From assembly GCF_000687555.1 (NCBI RefSeq), contig NZ_JHWJ01000016.1, positions 56,146 to 120,145 of the forward strand: a stretch of DNA of 64,000 nucleotides. Direction: 5' to 3'. Under the pieces are notes generated by a model. That model worked only from the letters and a program-made list of their open reading frames with translations. It did no database searches and was not told the origin of the DNA. Position 1 is the stretch's first letter. The number at the start of each line of letters is the position of its first letter. Positions 9,271-17,186 of this stretch are shown one piece after another. Source of the DNA: [Clostridium] aerotolerans DSM 5434. Lineage in GTDB: Bacteria > Bacillota > Clostridia > Lachnospirales > Lachnospiraceae. The position numbers were made by a program, and so were the translations under genes.

Positions 9271-10173
9271 TTATGAAAGGCCTTTCGCGGCTAAATGAGC
9301 CAGCTCGTCCAATTTCGTTAATTCCCCTTTTAAGTGAATCCTTTTTGTCTCTTCTCCTCTTCGGTTGATGCCAAAGACCTCCATCTTGTCACCGATTCGC
9401 CTGGAGTATATGCCGATAGGCTCATGACAGCCGGCCTCCAGAAGCTTTAATATCTTTCGCTCCAGAGAAAGGCAGAGCCCTGTCTCTTCATCATGTATCT
9501 TATCATATAAGGATTCCATGCCAGAATGAAGGCGCCCTTCCACAGCCAGGATTCCCTGGCCTCCTGCTGGTACAAAGGATTCACAGTCAAAGCATTGATA
9601 CTGATATCTTTTATCTTCCCAAAGTCCAAGCCTTTTAAGCCCAGCCGCTGCCAGGATAATTCCGTCGTATTCCCCTTGGGACAGCTTATAAAGCCTTGTC
9701 TGAACATTGCCTCTTAAATTCTCACAGCGAACCTCCATATCAGGCCACAGATTCTTTCCCATTTCATAAATCTGCATCTGTCTTCGTAAGCTGGAGGTCC
9801 CAATCACTAGTTCTTTTTTTCCCGTAAAGCTGCTGCCAGCCATGGTTACCAGAACATCTCTGGGGTCCTCTCTCTTAAGAACGGCTACGATTCCAAGCCC
9901 CTTCTCCAGTTCCATTGGCATATCCTTGGCACTGTGGACGGCAAGATCTATTTCTCCATGCAAAAGGGCCTGTTCAAATTCTGTCACGAACACGCCCTTT
10001 CCGCCAAATTCTAAAAGTGGTTTGTCAAGGATCCGGTCCCCTTCTGTCTGCTTTAACACCAGTTCCGTCTTCATTCCGTTTCCGGTCTTTTCAATGGCCT
10101 CTGCCACCAGATTTGTCTGGGTAACGGCCAATTCACTTCTCCTGGTTCCGATTCGTATGACTTTTTCCTTCAT
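9271..10173 (-). CDS. hemC: Porphobilinogen deaminase (hydroxymethylbilane synthase)
   Basis: A 300-residue enzyme that joins four porphobilinogen units into hydroxymethylbilane. It begins IRIGTRRSELAVTQTN. It has SAKDMPMELEKGLGIVAVLKR-type substrate loop residues, the Arg-rich segment GTSSLRRQMQ, and the cofactor cysteine in LLEAGCHEPIGIYS, which carries the dipyrromethane. Length is normal. The start overlaps the end of sirC by 41 bases, with GAGAGGAAG about 10 bases upstream. Its substrate comes from HemB, which is not encoded in this operon. Confidence 0.96.
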   Translation of the reverse strand: MKEKVIRIGTRRSELAVTQTNLVAEAIEKTGNGMKTELVLKQTEGDRILDKPLLEFGGKGVFVTEFEQALLHGEIDLAVHSAKDMPMELEKGLGIVAVLKREDPRDVLVTMAGSSFTGKKELVIGTSSLRRQMQIYEMGKNLWPDMEVRCENLRGNVQTRLYKLSQGEYDGIILAAAGLKRLGLWEDKRYQYQCFDCESFVPAGGQGILAVEGRLHSGMESLYDKIHDEETGLCLSLERKILKLLEAGCHEPIGIYSRRIGDKMEVFGINRRGEETKRIHLKGELTKLDELAHLAAKGLS

Positions 10174-10804
10174 GTTCCAATAGCTTCCTCTCTATCAGTT
10201 CTTCTGCCTGTTCTCTGGTAAAGACTCCTCCCTGCCGGATTCCTTCCTCTACCATAGTCTGAAATATATCCGTTCGTATGGAAATTAAATCCACCTTTTC
10301 CTTTACTAAATCCCGGTATGACCCAAGCTGCTCTGCCAGATCACCAAATCCGTCTGGAATGGCCTCTTTAAATTTTTCCTTTAAATACTTGGCTATGGTG
10401 GGGGAATCTCCTCCCGTGGATATGGCAACAGTAATATGCTTTTCCTTTATTAAAGCAGGAAAAATAAAGCTGCATTCCTCCTGCACATCGACCACATTAA
10501 TAGGAATATTCTTTGCCTTGCATAAAAGAGAGATGTGTCTGTTCAGTTCTTCCTCTGAAGTTCCGGCTACTACAAAGTCCGCGCCTTCTAAATCAGAGTC
10601 CTGAAACTTCCGTTCTAAAAGCGTAAGCCTGCCCCCCAGTTCTTTTTTAAGCAGGGGAAGCTCCGGGTGGAACTGAGGTGCTACTACTGTAATTTGAGGA
10701 CCGTACTCCATGAGTACCTGAACCTTCCGGTACGCCACGATTCCTCCTCCTGCAATCAGACACTTCTTTCCTTCCAAATCCACAAAAAACGGAAAATAAG
10801 CCAT
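10133..10804 (-). CDS. Precorrin-2 dehydrogenase / sirohydrochlorin ferrochelatase-like protein
   Basis: A 223-residue NAD-dependent protein of the Met8/SirC/CysG N-terminal family that oxidises precorrin-2 to sirohydrochlorin. The dinucleotide site is CLIAGGGIVAYRKVQVL. The conserved Asp that acts in both dehydrogenase and chelatase reactions is in INVVDVQEECSFIFPALI, and STGGDSPTIAKYLKEK follows. The C-terminal helical part matches the Met8 dimerisation region. The ATG at 10804 has AAGGAGGG upstream; the longer start was not used. It follows hemA by 2 bases. Whether it also inserts iron is not clear from sequence. Confidence 0.9.
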   Translation of the reverse strand: MAYFPFFVDLEGKKCLIAGGGIVAYRKVQVLMEYGPQITVVAPQFHPELPLLKKELGGRLTLLERKFQDSDLEGADFVVAGTSEEELNRHISLLCKAKNIPINVVDVQEECSFIFPALIKEKHITVAISTGGDSPTIAKYLKEKFKEAIPDGFGDLAEQLGSYRDLVKEKVDLISIRTDIFQTMVEEGIRQGGVFTREQAEELIERKLLEHEGKSHTNRNQEK

Positions 10805-10806
10805 CC

Positions 10807-11970
10807 TTATCCCTCCTTGATCCAACTCTCCAGGCCGTCCAATGTCTTAAGCACCACCTTAAGCTCCTCGCTGTTTAACTGATCTCTTACACGAAAAAGA
10901 AGGCTTTCCAGCCGCTTTCCGGAAAACGCTGCCTTAAGCTCGTCCATGCGGTGAATATAAGGGTGAAATACCATCTCTTTTATGGCACTGTCTAAATCTT
11001 CTTCCATAATGGCACTGGCAAGATCCAGCTCCCTTAGCTTTATCTCCGTGTTGTTCTTTGTCAGGGTATCAAAATAATCGATATCACAGAGAGTTACGCC
11101 ATCTATCTTTTCAATGGAAGCATCTATATCCACCGGCACTGCCACATCAATAAAAAGGCGCTTCTTTTTACTGGTTAATGCTCCGGATAAATCTTCATAC
11201 GTTACTGTATAATGAGGACCTAAGGTTGCACTTATGACAATGTCCATGTCATCCATATATTGATACCGGTCAATATACTCTACTGCCTTTACCCGCTCGT
11301 GCTCAATATTAACCGTTAAGTAATCGTTGTGTCTACGGACGGTACCAGTGACCTCAATGCCTTCTTTTGAGACAAGGTTCTTTGTAATGGTGGTTCCCAT
11401 CTTTCCAGACATGCCGATGACCATTACTTTTTTACATTCTTCTCCATTCTCAAAATGAAACACTTCATTGGCAACCAGGGTTGCTATGGACAATGGTGTC
11501 TTTGATAAATTAGTATCCGTTTTGATTCGTTTGGCACAGGTGACCGCTCTTTGAAACAGTACATTCATCTCATAATCTACTGTCTTCATATCCTTAGACA
11601 TCTGATATGCTTCCTTAACCTGCCCTAGAATCTCATCTTCTCCCAGCACCATGGAATCAAATCCACAGGTCACTTTAAATAAGTGACCGATGGCACTTTC
11701 TCCCCTGTATATATTTAAATATTTCAATACTTCCTCAAGCCGCACATTCTTATAATCAGCCAGCTCTTTTTGAAGCTCCGAAACCGCCTGCTTACTTCCT
11801 GACACATAAATCTCACTCCGGTTACAGGTACAGAGGATAACAATTCCCGTAATCGCTTCCCTGCCAGCCAGAAGCTCCATGAACTCTTTTTTCTCCTCTT
11901 CCCGAAACGCAAACCGTTCCCGGACACTAACGGGAGCCATCTTATGGCTCACACTTATACAGTACATCAT
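10807..11970 (-). CDS. hemA: Glutamyl-tRNA reductase
   Basis: A 387-residue enzyme that reduces glutamyl-tRNA to glutamate-1-semialdehyde with NADPH, the first step of tetrapyrrole synthesis. The catalytic Cys is in VILCTCNRSEIYVSG. GFDSMVLGEDEILGQVKEAY is the family signature, and the NADPH domain has MVIGMSGKMGTTITKNL in place of the commoner GAGEM. It is slightly shorter than the usual 400-420, and the C-terminal dimerisation helices are present. Two ATG codons are adjacent (11970 and 11967), after AAGAAGG. It is the first gene of the operon, so HemA level probably sets supply for all five products. Confidence 0.93.
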   Translation of the reverse strand: MMYCISVSHKMAPVSVRERFAFREEEKKEFMELLAGREAITGIVILCTCNRSEIYVSGSKQAVSELQKELADYKNVRLEEVLKYLNIYRGESAIGHLFKVTCGFDSMVLGEDEILGQVKEAYQMSKDMKTVDYEMNVLFQRAVTCAKRIKTDTNLSKTPLSIATLVANEVFHFENGEECKKVMVIGMSGKMGTTITKNLVSKEGIEVTGTVRRHNDYLTVNIEHERVKAVEYIDRYQYMDDMDIVISATLGPHYTVTYEDLSGALTSKKKRLFIDVAVPVDIDASIEKIDGVTLCDIDYFDTLTKNNTEIKLRELDLASAIMEEDLDSAIKEMVFHPYIHRMDELKAAFSGKRLESLLFRVRDQLNSEELKVVLKTLDGLESWIKEG

Positions 11971-12076
11971 TTTATTCAGCCTTCTTAATCGTTAATATCA
12001 ATCTAAATGTAAACTCTTTCCTATTCTAACATAACCAAGGCGAAAAGAGCAATCCATAATCACAGGAAGTAATAAA

Positions 12077-12104
12077 TTGCAACTCCCTTTGATTATGATA
12101 TAAT
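12077..12104 (+). promoter_or_regulatory. Promoter of GNAT gene
   Basis: TTGCAA (12077-12082) and TATAAT (12099-12104) are 16 bases apart, ending about 33 bases before the acetyltransferase start. Confidence 0.65.
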
Positions 12105-12137
12105 AAAGCAAATATATAGAAGACAGGAGAATGATGG

Positions 12138-12632
12138 ATGAATTTCAGACAAGCTACCCCACAGGATTCCAACTGTTTCTTAGAGCTGATGAAGCAGCTG
12201 GATTATGAGACAGAATTCATGATGCTGGAACCGGGAGAACGTACCTCCACCGCAGAAGATATGGAGCAATACTTACATACGATGGAAACATCAAATTCCC
12301 TTCTTCTGCTGCTTTTTGATGACAAAAAAGCCGTTGGTTTTATATCTGCCAAACGAGGGGCCGCGAACCGAATCAAGCATACCGCCTATATTGTCTGCGG
12401 AATACGAAAGGATTACAGGGGAAAGGGCTGGGGAAAAACACTGTTCCAGGAGCTGTTAAAATGGGCCCCTGAAAACGGCATAACCAGACTGGAATTGACT
12501 GTCATGGCTCATAATGATAAGGCCATATTATTATATCGAAGCATGGGCTTTGAAGTAGAAGGAAGGCTGGTTCATTCCATGATTGTAAATGGAAGCTACG
12601 TGGATCAATACTCCATGGCAAAGCTTCTGTAA
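12138..12632 (+). CDS. GNAT family N-acetyltransferase
   Basis: A 164-residue acetyltransferase with the acetyl-CoA pyrophosphate loop in RKDYRGKGWGKTLFQELLKW (about residues 93-112) and the C-terminal strand-helix LELTVMAHNDKAILLYRSMG that closes the CoA site. MGFEVEGRLVHSMIVNGSYV resembles the ribosomal-protein or aminoglycoside-type branch, but the acceptor cannot be identified. AGGAG (12125-12129) is 8 bases before the ATG. The gene is single, between its own promoter and a strong hairpin, and divergent from hemA. Confidence 0.9.
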   Translation: MNFRQATPQDSNCFLELMKQLDYETEFMMLEPGERTSTAEDMEQYLHTMETSNSLLLLLFDDKKAVGFISAKRGAANRIKHTAYIVCGIRKDYRGKGWGKTLFQELLKWAPENGITRLELTVMAHNDKAILLYRSMGFEVEGRLVHSMIVNGSYVDQYSMAKLL

Positions 12633-12638
12633 AGAAAT

Positions 12639-12680
12639 AAGGGTGATGCAAGAATGGAATTCCCATTTTGCATCACCCTT
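12639..12680. terminator. Bidirectional terminator
   Basis: A perfect 13-base inverted repeat, AAGGGTGATGCAA (12639-12651) and TTGCATCACCCTT (12668-12680), lies between the convergent GNAT and amino-acid ABC genes. The minus-strand side leads into ATTTCTTT. Confidence 0.8.
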
Positions 12681-12688
12681 AACTATAT

Positions 12689-13438
12689 TTATAGCACTTT
12701 ACTTAAAAATGATTTCAATCTGTCATTCTTTGGATGTTCAAAGAATTCCACTGGCTCATTCTCTTCCAGGAAATAGCCGCCATCCATGAACATGACCCGA
12801 GTGGCTACTTCTTTGGCAAAGCCCATCTCATGAGTCACCACCACCATGGTCATCTTCTCTTCGGCAAGCTCTCTCATAACATTTAAAACCTCGCCTACCA
12901 TCTCTGGATCAAGAGCAGATGTGGGCTCATCAAACAGCATCACGTCAGGATTCATACATAGGGCACGAACAATGGCAATACGCTGTTTCTGACCGCCGGA
13001 GAGCTGGTTTGGATAGGAATTAGCTCTGTCCTTTAATCCTACCTTATCCAGAAGCTTTAAGGCCTGCTCTTCTGCTTCCTTACTGCTCTTGCCCTGCAGC
13101 TTCATAGGTGCAAGGGTCAAATTCTTTAATATCGTCATGTGAGGGAATAAATTGAACTGCTGGAACACCATTCCCATCTTCTGACGGTGCTTGTCTATAT
13201 TTGTATTTTTATCTACAATATCGGTTCCCTCAAAGAGGATATGGCCGCTTGTCGGTTCCTCCAGACGGTTCAAGCACCGAAGAAATGTACTCTTACCGGA
13301 ACCGGAAGGTCCGATGACACAGACTACATCTCCTTTGTAGATATCAACGGAAATGTCCTTAAGGACCTCCAAATCACCGAATTTCTTTCCCAGATTCTGA
13401 ACCTGGATTAAGGGGTTTCCCATTTCATTAATGCTCAC
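12689..13438 (-). CDS. Amino-acid ABC transporter ATP-binding protein (GlnQ family)
   Basis: A 249-residue ATPase of a polar amino-acid importer. Walker A is GPSGSGKST, the Q-loop region [15 protein letters not shown], the signature [15 protein letters not shown], and Walker [15 protein letters not shown], with the switch His in [12 protein letters not shown]. The likely start is the GTG at 13438, which overlaps the permease gene by 11 bases and has AGGAGG about 11 bases upstream; an ATG five codons later is the alternative. It is the third gene of a binding protein-permease-ATPase operon. Confidence 0.95.
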   Translation of the reverse strand: MSINEMGNPLIQVQNLGKKFGDLEVLKDISVDIYKGDVVCVIGPSGSGKSTFLRCLNRLEEPTSGHILFEGTDIVDKNTNIDKHRQKMGMVFQQFNLFPHMTILKNLTLAPMKLQGKSSKEAEEQALKLLDKVGLKDRANSYPNQLSGGQKQRIAIVRALCMNPDVMLFDEPTSALDPEMVGEVLNVMRELAEEKMTMVVVTHEMGFAKEVATRVMFMDGGYFLEENEPVEFFEHPKNDRLKSFLSKVL

Positions 13439-14120
13439 TCTTTTTCAGCCTCCTCTCCAGTAATGTTACAAGATATGAAAATACCATTACCATGACCAGA
13501 TAAATAAGGGCCACAGAGATCAGAGGAAAAAATGCGGAATAGGTTCGACTCTTTATAATATCGCCGCCCTTTGTTAAATCCTGGAGACCTATGTATCCGG
13601 CTACGGACGTCTCCTTTAACAGGACGATGAACTCGTTGGCCAGAGTGGGAACCACATTTTTGAAGGCCTGGGGCATAATGATAAACCACATGGTCTGGGC
13701 ATAATTAAAGCCCAGGCTTCGTCCTGCTTCAAACTGTCCCCGCTCAATGGAACTGATTCCGCTTCGGAAAATCTCTGCCACGTAGGCGCCGGAGTTGATT
13801 CCGAATGCCAGGATTGCTGTAAATATCTGCCCCGGATCATGAAATGAAAATATAATGAAATACATGATCATAAGCTGTACAACCACCGGCGTTCCGCGGA
13901 TAACGGTCAAATAAACACTACAGATGGCATTTAAAATCTTTAATCTGCCGGTATTTTCATAGGTGGAGCGAATAATGGCAACCAAAAATCCTAATAAAAT
14001 ACCAATTAAAACTGCAAAAAACGTGATTTTCAGCGTATTTTGCAGACCTTCCGTAATGTATTTCCAACGGTCATCCACAATAAAATTCTGATAAAAATCA
14101 TCCCTTAGCTTTTCCCACAT
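13428..14120 (-). CDS. Amino-acid ABC transporter permease (GlnP/HisM family)
   Basis: A 230-residue membrane protein with about five transmembrane segments. The polar amino-acid permease signature includes [20 protein letters not shown] and the EAA loop [20 protein letters not shown], which contacts the ATPase. AAGGAAG precedes the ATG. It lies 17 bases after the binding-protein stop and overlaps the ATPase gene. A single permease gene suggests a homodimeric channel. Confidence 0.94.
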   Translation of the reverse strand: MWEKLRDDFYQNFIVDDRWKYITEGLQNTLKITFFAVLIGILLGFLVAIIRSTYENTGRLKILNAICSVYLTVIRGTPVVVQLMIMYFIIFSFHDPGQIFTAILAFGINSGAYVAEIFRSGISSIERGQFEAGRSLGFNYAQTMWFIIMPQAFKNVVPTLANEFIVLLKETSVAGYIGLQDLTKGGDIIKSRTYSAFFPLISVALIYLVMVMVFSYLVTLLERRLKKSEH

Positions 14121-14137
14121 GGCACTCTTCCTTTTTC

Positions 14138-14959
14138 TTATTTTGCAGTAATGTATTTATCTATGATTTTCTGCAATTCACCAGAGTCCTTTAATTCCTT
14201 AATGGCTCCGTTCATCTTCTCTAATAATTCTGTATTGCCTTTTTTCACTGCAATAGCATACTCTTCTTCTGTAAATGCTTCATCAAGAATCTTTAATCCT
14301 GTATTATCTTTTACAAATACAGTTGCAGGCTCACGGTCAATAACAACTGCATCGATTTTATCCTGGGTAAGAGCCATTACAGCATCCATGCCCTTGTTGT
14401 AACGCTGTACATTGGCATCCTTGATATCATCTGCATAGATATCACCGGTCGTTCCAGTCTGAACGCCAACCTTCTTTCCTTCCAGACCATCAGGATCAGC
14501 AATGTCGCTTCCTTCTTTTACGATAATGACCTGAGCGGCTTTTGCGTAGGTATCAGTGAAATCAACATTTTTCTTACGGTCTTCATTTACAGTCATACCA
14601 GCAGCAGTAAAATCTGCCTTACCTGACTGTACAGCTGGAATCAGAGAATCAAATGCCATATCCTGAATCTCAAGCTCCATGCCTAAATTATCAGCGATTG
14701 CCTTAGCGATCTCTGCATCAATTCCAACGATTTCATTATTATCATGGTATTCATAAGGTGGGAATTCAGCATTGGTAACCATAACGAGCTTTCCACCTGC
14801 TGCACTTTCTGCTGTTTTAGTCTCTGCAGCAGTGCTTTCTGTACCTGCTTTTTCCGTTGCGTTAGCAGTTGTTTCTGTTTTAGTACCTGTTCCGCCACAA
14901 GCGGTTAAAACTGCGGCCATACATACGGCAGCGGCTATTGCGATTACATTCTTCTTCAT
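14138..14959 (-). CDS. Amino-acid ABC transporter substrate-binding lipoprotein
   Basis: A 273-residue periplasmic-type binding protein (SBP_bac_3 family). The signal peptide ends in the lipobox LTAC, so the mature protein is a lipid-anchored Cys21 protein. A Thr/Glu/Ala-rich linker to about residue 54 precedes the domain. LVMVTNAEFPPYEYHDNN and AAGMTVNEDRKKNVDFTDTY are the family segments. GVQTGTTGDIYADDI and the Asp/Arg contacts suit cystine, glutamine or similar ligands; the exact ligand is not clear. It is first in the operon, behind its own promoter. Confidence 0.93.
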   Translation of the reverse strand: MKKNVIAIAAAVCMAAVLTACGGTGTKTETTANATEKAGTESTAAETKTAESAAGGKLVMVTNAEFPPYEYHDNNEIVGIDAEIAKAIADNLGMELEIQDMAFDSLIPAVQSGKADFTAAGMTVNEDRKKNVDFTDTYAKAAQVIIVKEGSDIADPDGLEGKKVGVQTGTTGDIYADDIKDANVQRYNKGMDAVMALTQDKIDAVVIDREPATVFVKDNTGLKILDEAFTEEEYAIAVKKGNTELLEKMNGAIKELKDSGELQKIIDKYITAK

Positions 14960-15018
14960 AATGCTTCCTCCTTATATGCACAAATCTGCATAATTATTAA
15001 ACAAAGTATCAGTTATAC

Positions 15019-15046
15019 ATTATATAGCATTTTCGGAATTAATCAA
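15019..15046 (-). promoter_or_regulatory. Promoter of amino-acid ABC importer operon
   Basis: On the minus strand TTGATT (15041-15046) and TATAAT (15019-15024) are 16 bases apart, about 60 bases before the binding-protein start. The start itself has AAGGAGG. Confidence 0.6.
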
Positions 15047-15095
15047 GTACTTCGTCCTAAGAAAACGCTTAATTTTATACATAGTTTCATTTACC

Positions 15096-15124
15096 TTGCA
15101 TGTTTTTTTCCAATCCTTTATAAT
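15096..15124 (+). promoter_or_regulatory. Promoter of YwaF-like membrane protein gene
   Basis: TTGCAT (15096-15101) and TATAAT (15119-15124) are 17 bases apart. The start codon is 43 bases further on. Confidence 0.65.
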
Positions 15125-15167
15125 ATAGTTTAAATTTGGATGACAGGTAGAATTGAGGGTATCAATT

Positions 15168-15956
15168 ATGAAGGATTTCCTTGAAAAAACCGCATGGCCT
15201 ATGAATCCGCCGCTCCCTTACTCCTTGTTTCATATTCTCTTTCTGGCGGTGGGGCTTACACTGGCTGTTTTACTGGCCTATTATACCAGCAGGAGAATGA
15301 ATAAAAAGAAGCTTCCACGCCTGCTTTTTATCTGTGGGCTGGTCCTTTTAGGTACTGAGCTTTGGAAGCAGCTTTTTCTTTATTATGTAGTCAATGAGCA
15401 GACCTATAACTGGTGGTATTTTCCATTTCAGCTTTGCAGCCTTCCCATGTATTTTTGCCTCCTCCTTCCCTTTGTACCAGGGAGACAAGGTCAAAGGATT
15501 ATCTGCACCTTTATGCAGGACTTTAACTTATTAGGAGGAATCATGGCACTGGCTGAGCCTTCCGGGCTCTTTCACCCTTACTGGCTCTTAACGCTTCACG
15601 GTCTTATCTGGCATCTTTTGTTGGTCTATATCGGTCTCTTAATTGCATTCTCCCGGGTTTCAGATGTCTCTATTAAGGGATTTATAAAAACCCTGCCCCT
15701 GTTTTTGATCTGCTGCATGATTGCTTCTATTATAAATCGAACTGCCAAGCCTTTGGGTCAGGCTGATATGTTCTATATTTCCCCCTATTACCCTTCCGCA
15801 CAGATTGTTTTTCATGAAATAGCTGTGAAGTTTGGCACAGGAGTTGGAAATGCAGTCTATTTATTTGCAACCTGTCTCGGTGGATTTATCTTTCACTTTA
15901 TCTTTAACAGAATCCATCTCAGTCCAGTACAGCAAAAAGAAATGAGTAACCAATAA
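15168..15956 (+). CDS. YwaF/TMEM164-like integral membrane protein (TIGR02206 type)
   Basis: A 262-residue protein with about seven transmembrane segments. It has the family features of YwaF-like proteins: a Trp/Tyr/Pro-rich patch YNWWYFPFQLCSLPMYFCLL near residues 83-102 and a conserved His near LLTLHGLIWHLLL. The start at 15168 has GAGGG upstream; an in-frame TTG five codons earlier was rejected. The function of the bacterial family is not established; the human relative TMEM164 acts on lipids. The next gene follows 26 bases on, so they may be co-transcribed. Confidence 0.8.
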   Translation: MKDFLEKTAWPMNPPLPYSLFHILFLAVGLTLAVLLAYYTSRRMNKKKLPRLLFICGLVLLGTELWKQLFLYYVVNEQTYNWWYFPFQLCSLPMYFCLLLPFVPGRQGQRIICTFMQDFNLLGGIMALAEPSGLFHPYWLLTLHGLIWHLLLVYIGLLIAFSRVSDVSIKGFIKTLPLFLICCMIASIINRTAKPLGQADMFYISPYYPSAQIVFHEIAVKFGTGVGNAVYLFATCLGGFIFHFIFNRIHLSPVQQKEMSNQ

Positions 15957-15982
15957 GATTTTTAAAAAAGGAGGAATTTCAC

Positions 15983-16405
15983 ATGTCAGATTCAACAAAA
16001 AGAATGGAAGAAGCTTTGAAAAAACACGATATGGGATATAACTGTGCCCAGGCCGTTTCCTGTGTCTTCTGCGACAAAGTGGGCATTGACGAGGAAACCA
16101 TGTTCCGTATTACCGAGGGTATGGGACTTGGAATGGGCGGCATGGAAGGCACCTGCGGAGCCATTGGCGCTGCCTCCATACTCTCCGGACTGAAAAACAG
16201 CTCTGCCCATTTAGACAGCCCGGACTCTAAAAAGGTATCTTATCAGATGTCCAGGCAGTGCTTATCGGATTTTAAAAACCAGAATGGAAGCTTAATCTGT
16301 AAGGACATCAAAGGCGTGGAAACAGGGAATGTCCTGCGCTCCTGCAATGACTGCATCGCTGATGCCGTGAAGATTATTGACGAAACTCTTTTCTCGCCTC
16401 TTTGA
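15983..16405 (+). CDS. C_GCAxxG_C_C family protein
   Basis: A 140-residue protein of a small redox-like family with spaced cysteines. NCAQAVSCVFCDKVG is near the N-terminus. The motif GTCGAIGAASILSG (positions about 52-66) gives the family its name, and further Cys are in RQCLSDF, LICKDI and RSCNDCIADAV. Several cysteines are placed to bind a metal or cluster, but no function is established. AAAGGAGG precedes the ATG. The last 32 bases overlap the end of the convergent amidase gene. Confidence 0.88.
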   Translation: MSDSTKRMEEALKKHDMGYNCAQAVSCVFCDKVGIDEETMFRITEGMGLGMGGMEGTCGAIGAASILSGLKNSSAHLDSPDSKKVSYQMSRQCLSDFKNQNGSLICKDIKGVETGNVLRSCNDCIADAVKIIDETLFSPL

Positions 16406-17102
16406 CGTCCTGTAAGAACTGCTTCCACTCATCTTCATGGGCTACAAAATATCTGGGACAATCCTTTCCAGTGGCATCGTAATGGCGGATGACATCTTTT
16501 TCCGTTAGTCCCAGATTTTCACAAAGCCAGGCAGTAAACTTGACAAGTGAACCATAGGTGTCATCATTGAACTTGCCGGTCTCATCGGGATGGCAGCATT
16601 CAATGGAAATGGTATCGGGATTCTTTTCTTTTGATGTGGCATATGCCACCTCTGTGATTGGAATCCCCTGAAGGACCTCACCGTCCAGTCCAATGATAAA
16701 ATGACTGCTGGCAGAGATTTTTTTAATCCCTTTCTGATCCTTTAAGCTGTCAAAATAGGCCATGTTCTGCTTGGCAGTGGTTCCTGGATTTGCTACGTAA
16801 TGTATGACTATTTCCTTGACCCGCTTCATCTTAGTCTGGGGCCTGGAGTATTCGTTAGGGGTTATGAAATCCTGTTCCACCCATGAGGGCATGGTAACGG
16901 AATTCAAATCCACATAATTTCTTTGAAAGATCTGGCTCAGTGCGATTAAAAGCACGGTCAGGGCTGAAGCTAATATCAGTGTTTTACCGATTATGTACAG
17001 GATATTTAAAAATGTCTGTTTCTTCTTTTGCTTCCTGCGTCTTTCTCTTTGGCGCCGGCGCCGTTCCAGCTCGTTAAAGCTATCCTTTGTCTGATTTTTC
17101 AT
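16374..17102 (-). CDS. N-acetylmuramoyl-L-alanine amidase (Amidase_2), membrane-anchored
   Basis: A 242-residue cell-wall hydrolase. A very basic N-terminus (RRRQRERRRKQKKK) precedes one membrane segment at about 30-50, so the catalytic domain is outside. The zinc ligands of the T7-lysozyme-like fold are visible: His in VKEIVIHYVANPG, His in VIRHYDATGKDC and Cys in DCPRYF. SSHFIIGLDGEVLQGIP is also typical. AGGAG precedes the ATG. It is convergent with, and overlaps, the C_GCAxxG_C_C gene by 32 bases. It probably cleaves the amide between MurNAc and L-Ala in peptidoglycan turnover. Confidence 0.92.
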   Translation of the reverse strand: MKNQTKDSFNELERRRRQRERRRKQKKKQTFLNILYIIGKTLILASALTVLLIALSQIFQRNYVDLNSVTMPSWVEQDFITPNEYSRPQTKMKRVKEIVIHYVANPGTTAKQNMAYFDSLKDQKGIKKISASSHFIIGLDGEVLQGIPITEVAYATSKEKNPDTISIECCHPDETGKFNDDTYGSLVKFTAWLCENLGLTEKDVIRHYDATGKDCPRYFVAHEDEWKQFLQDVKEARKEFRQ

Positions 17103-17186
17103 ATGCCAAACTCCTGAAATGACTTTTTCTTAGTTTACGTCTTTTGAAGGGGGAAAGTCAATAAAAAATCAGGATTCAGGGAAGAT

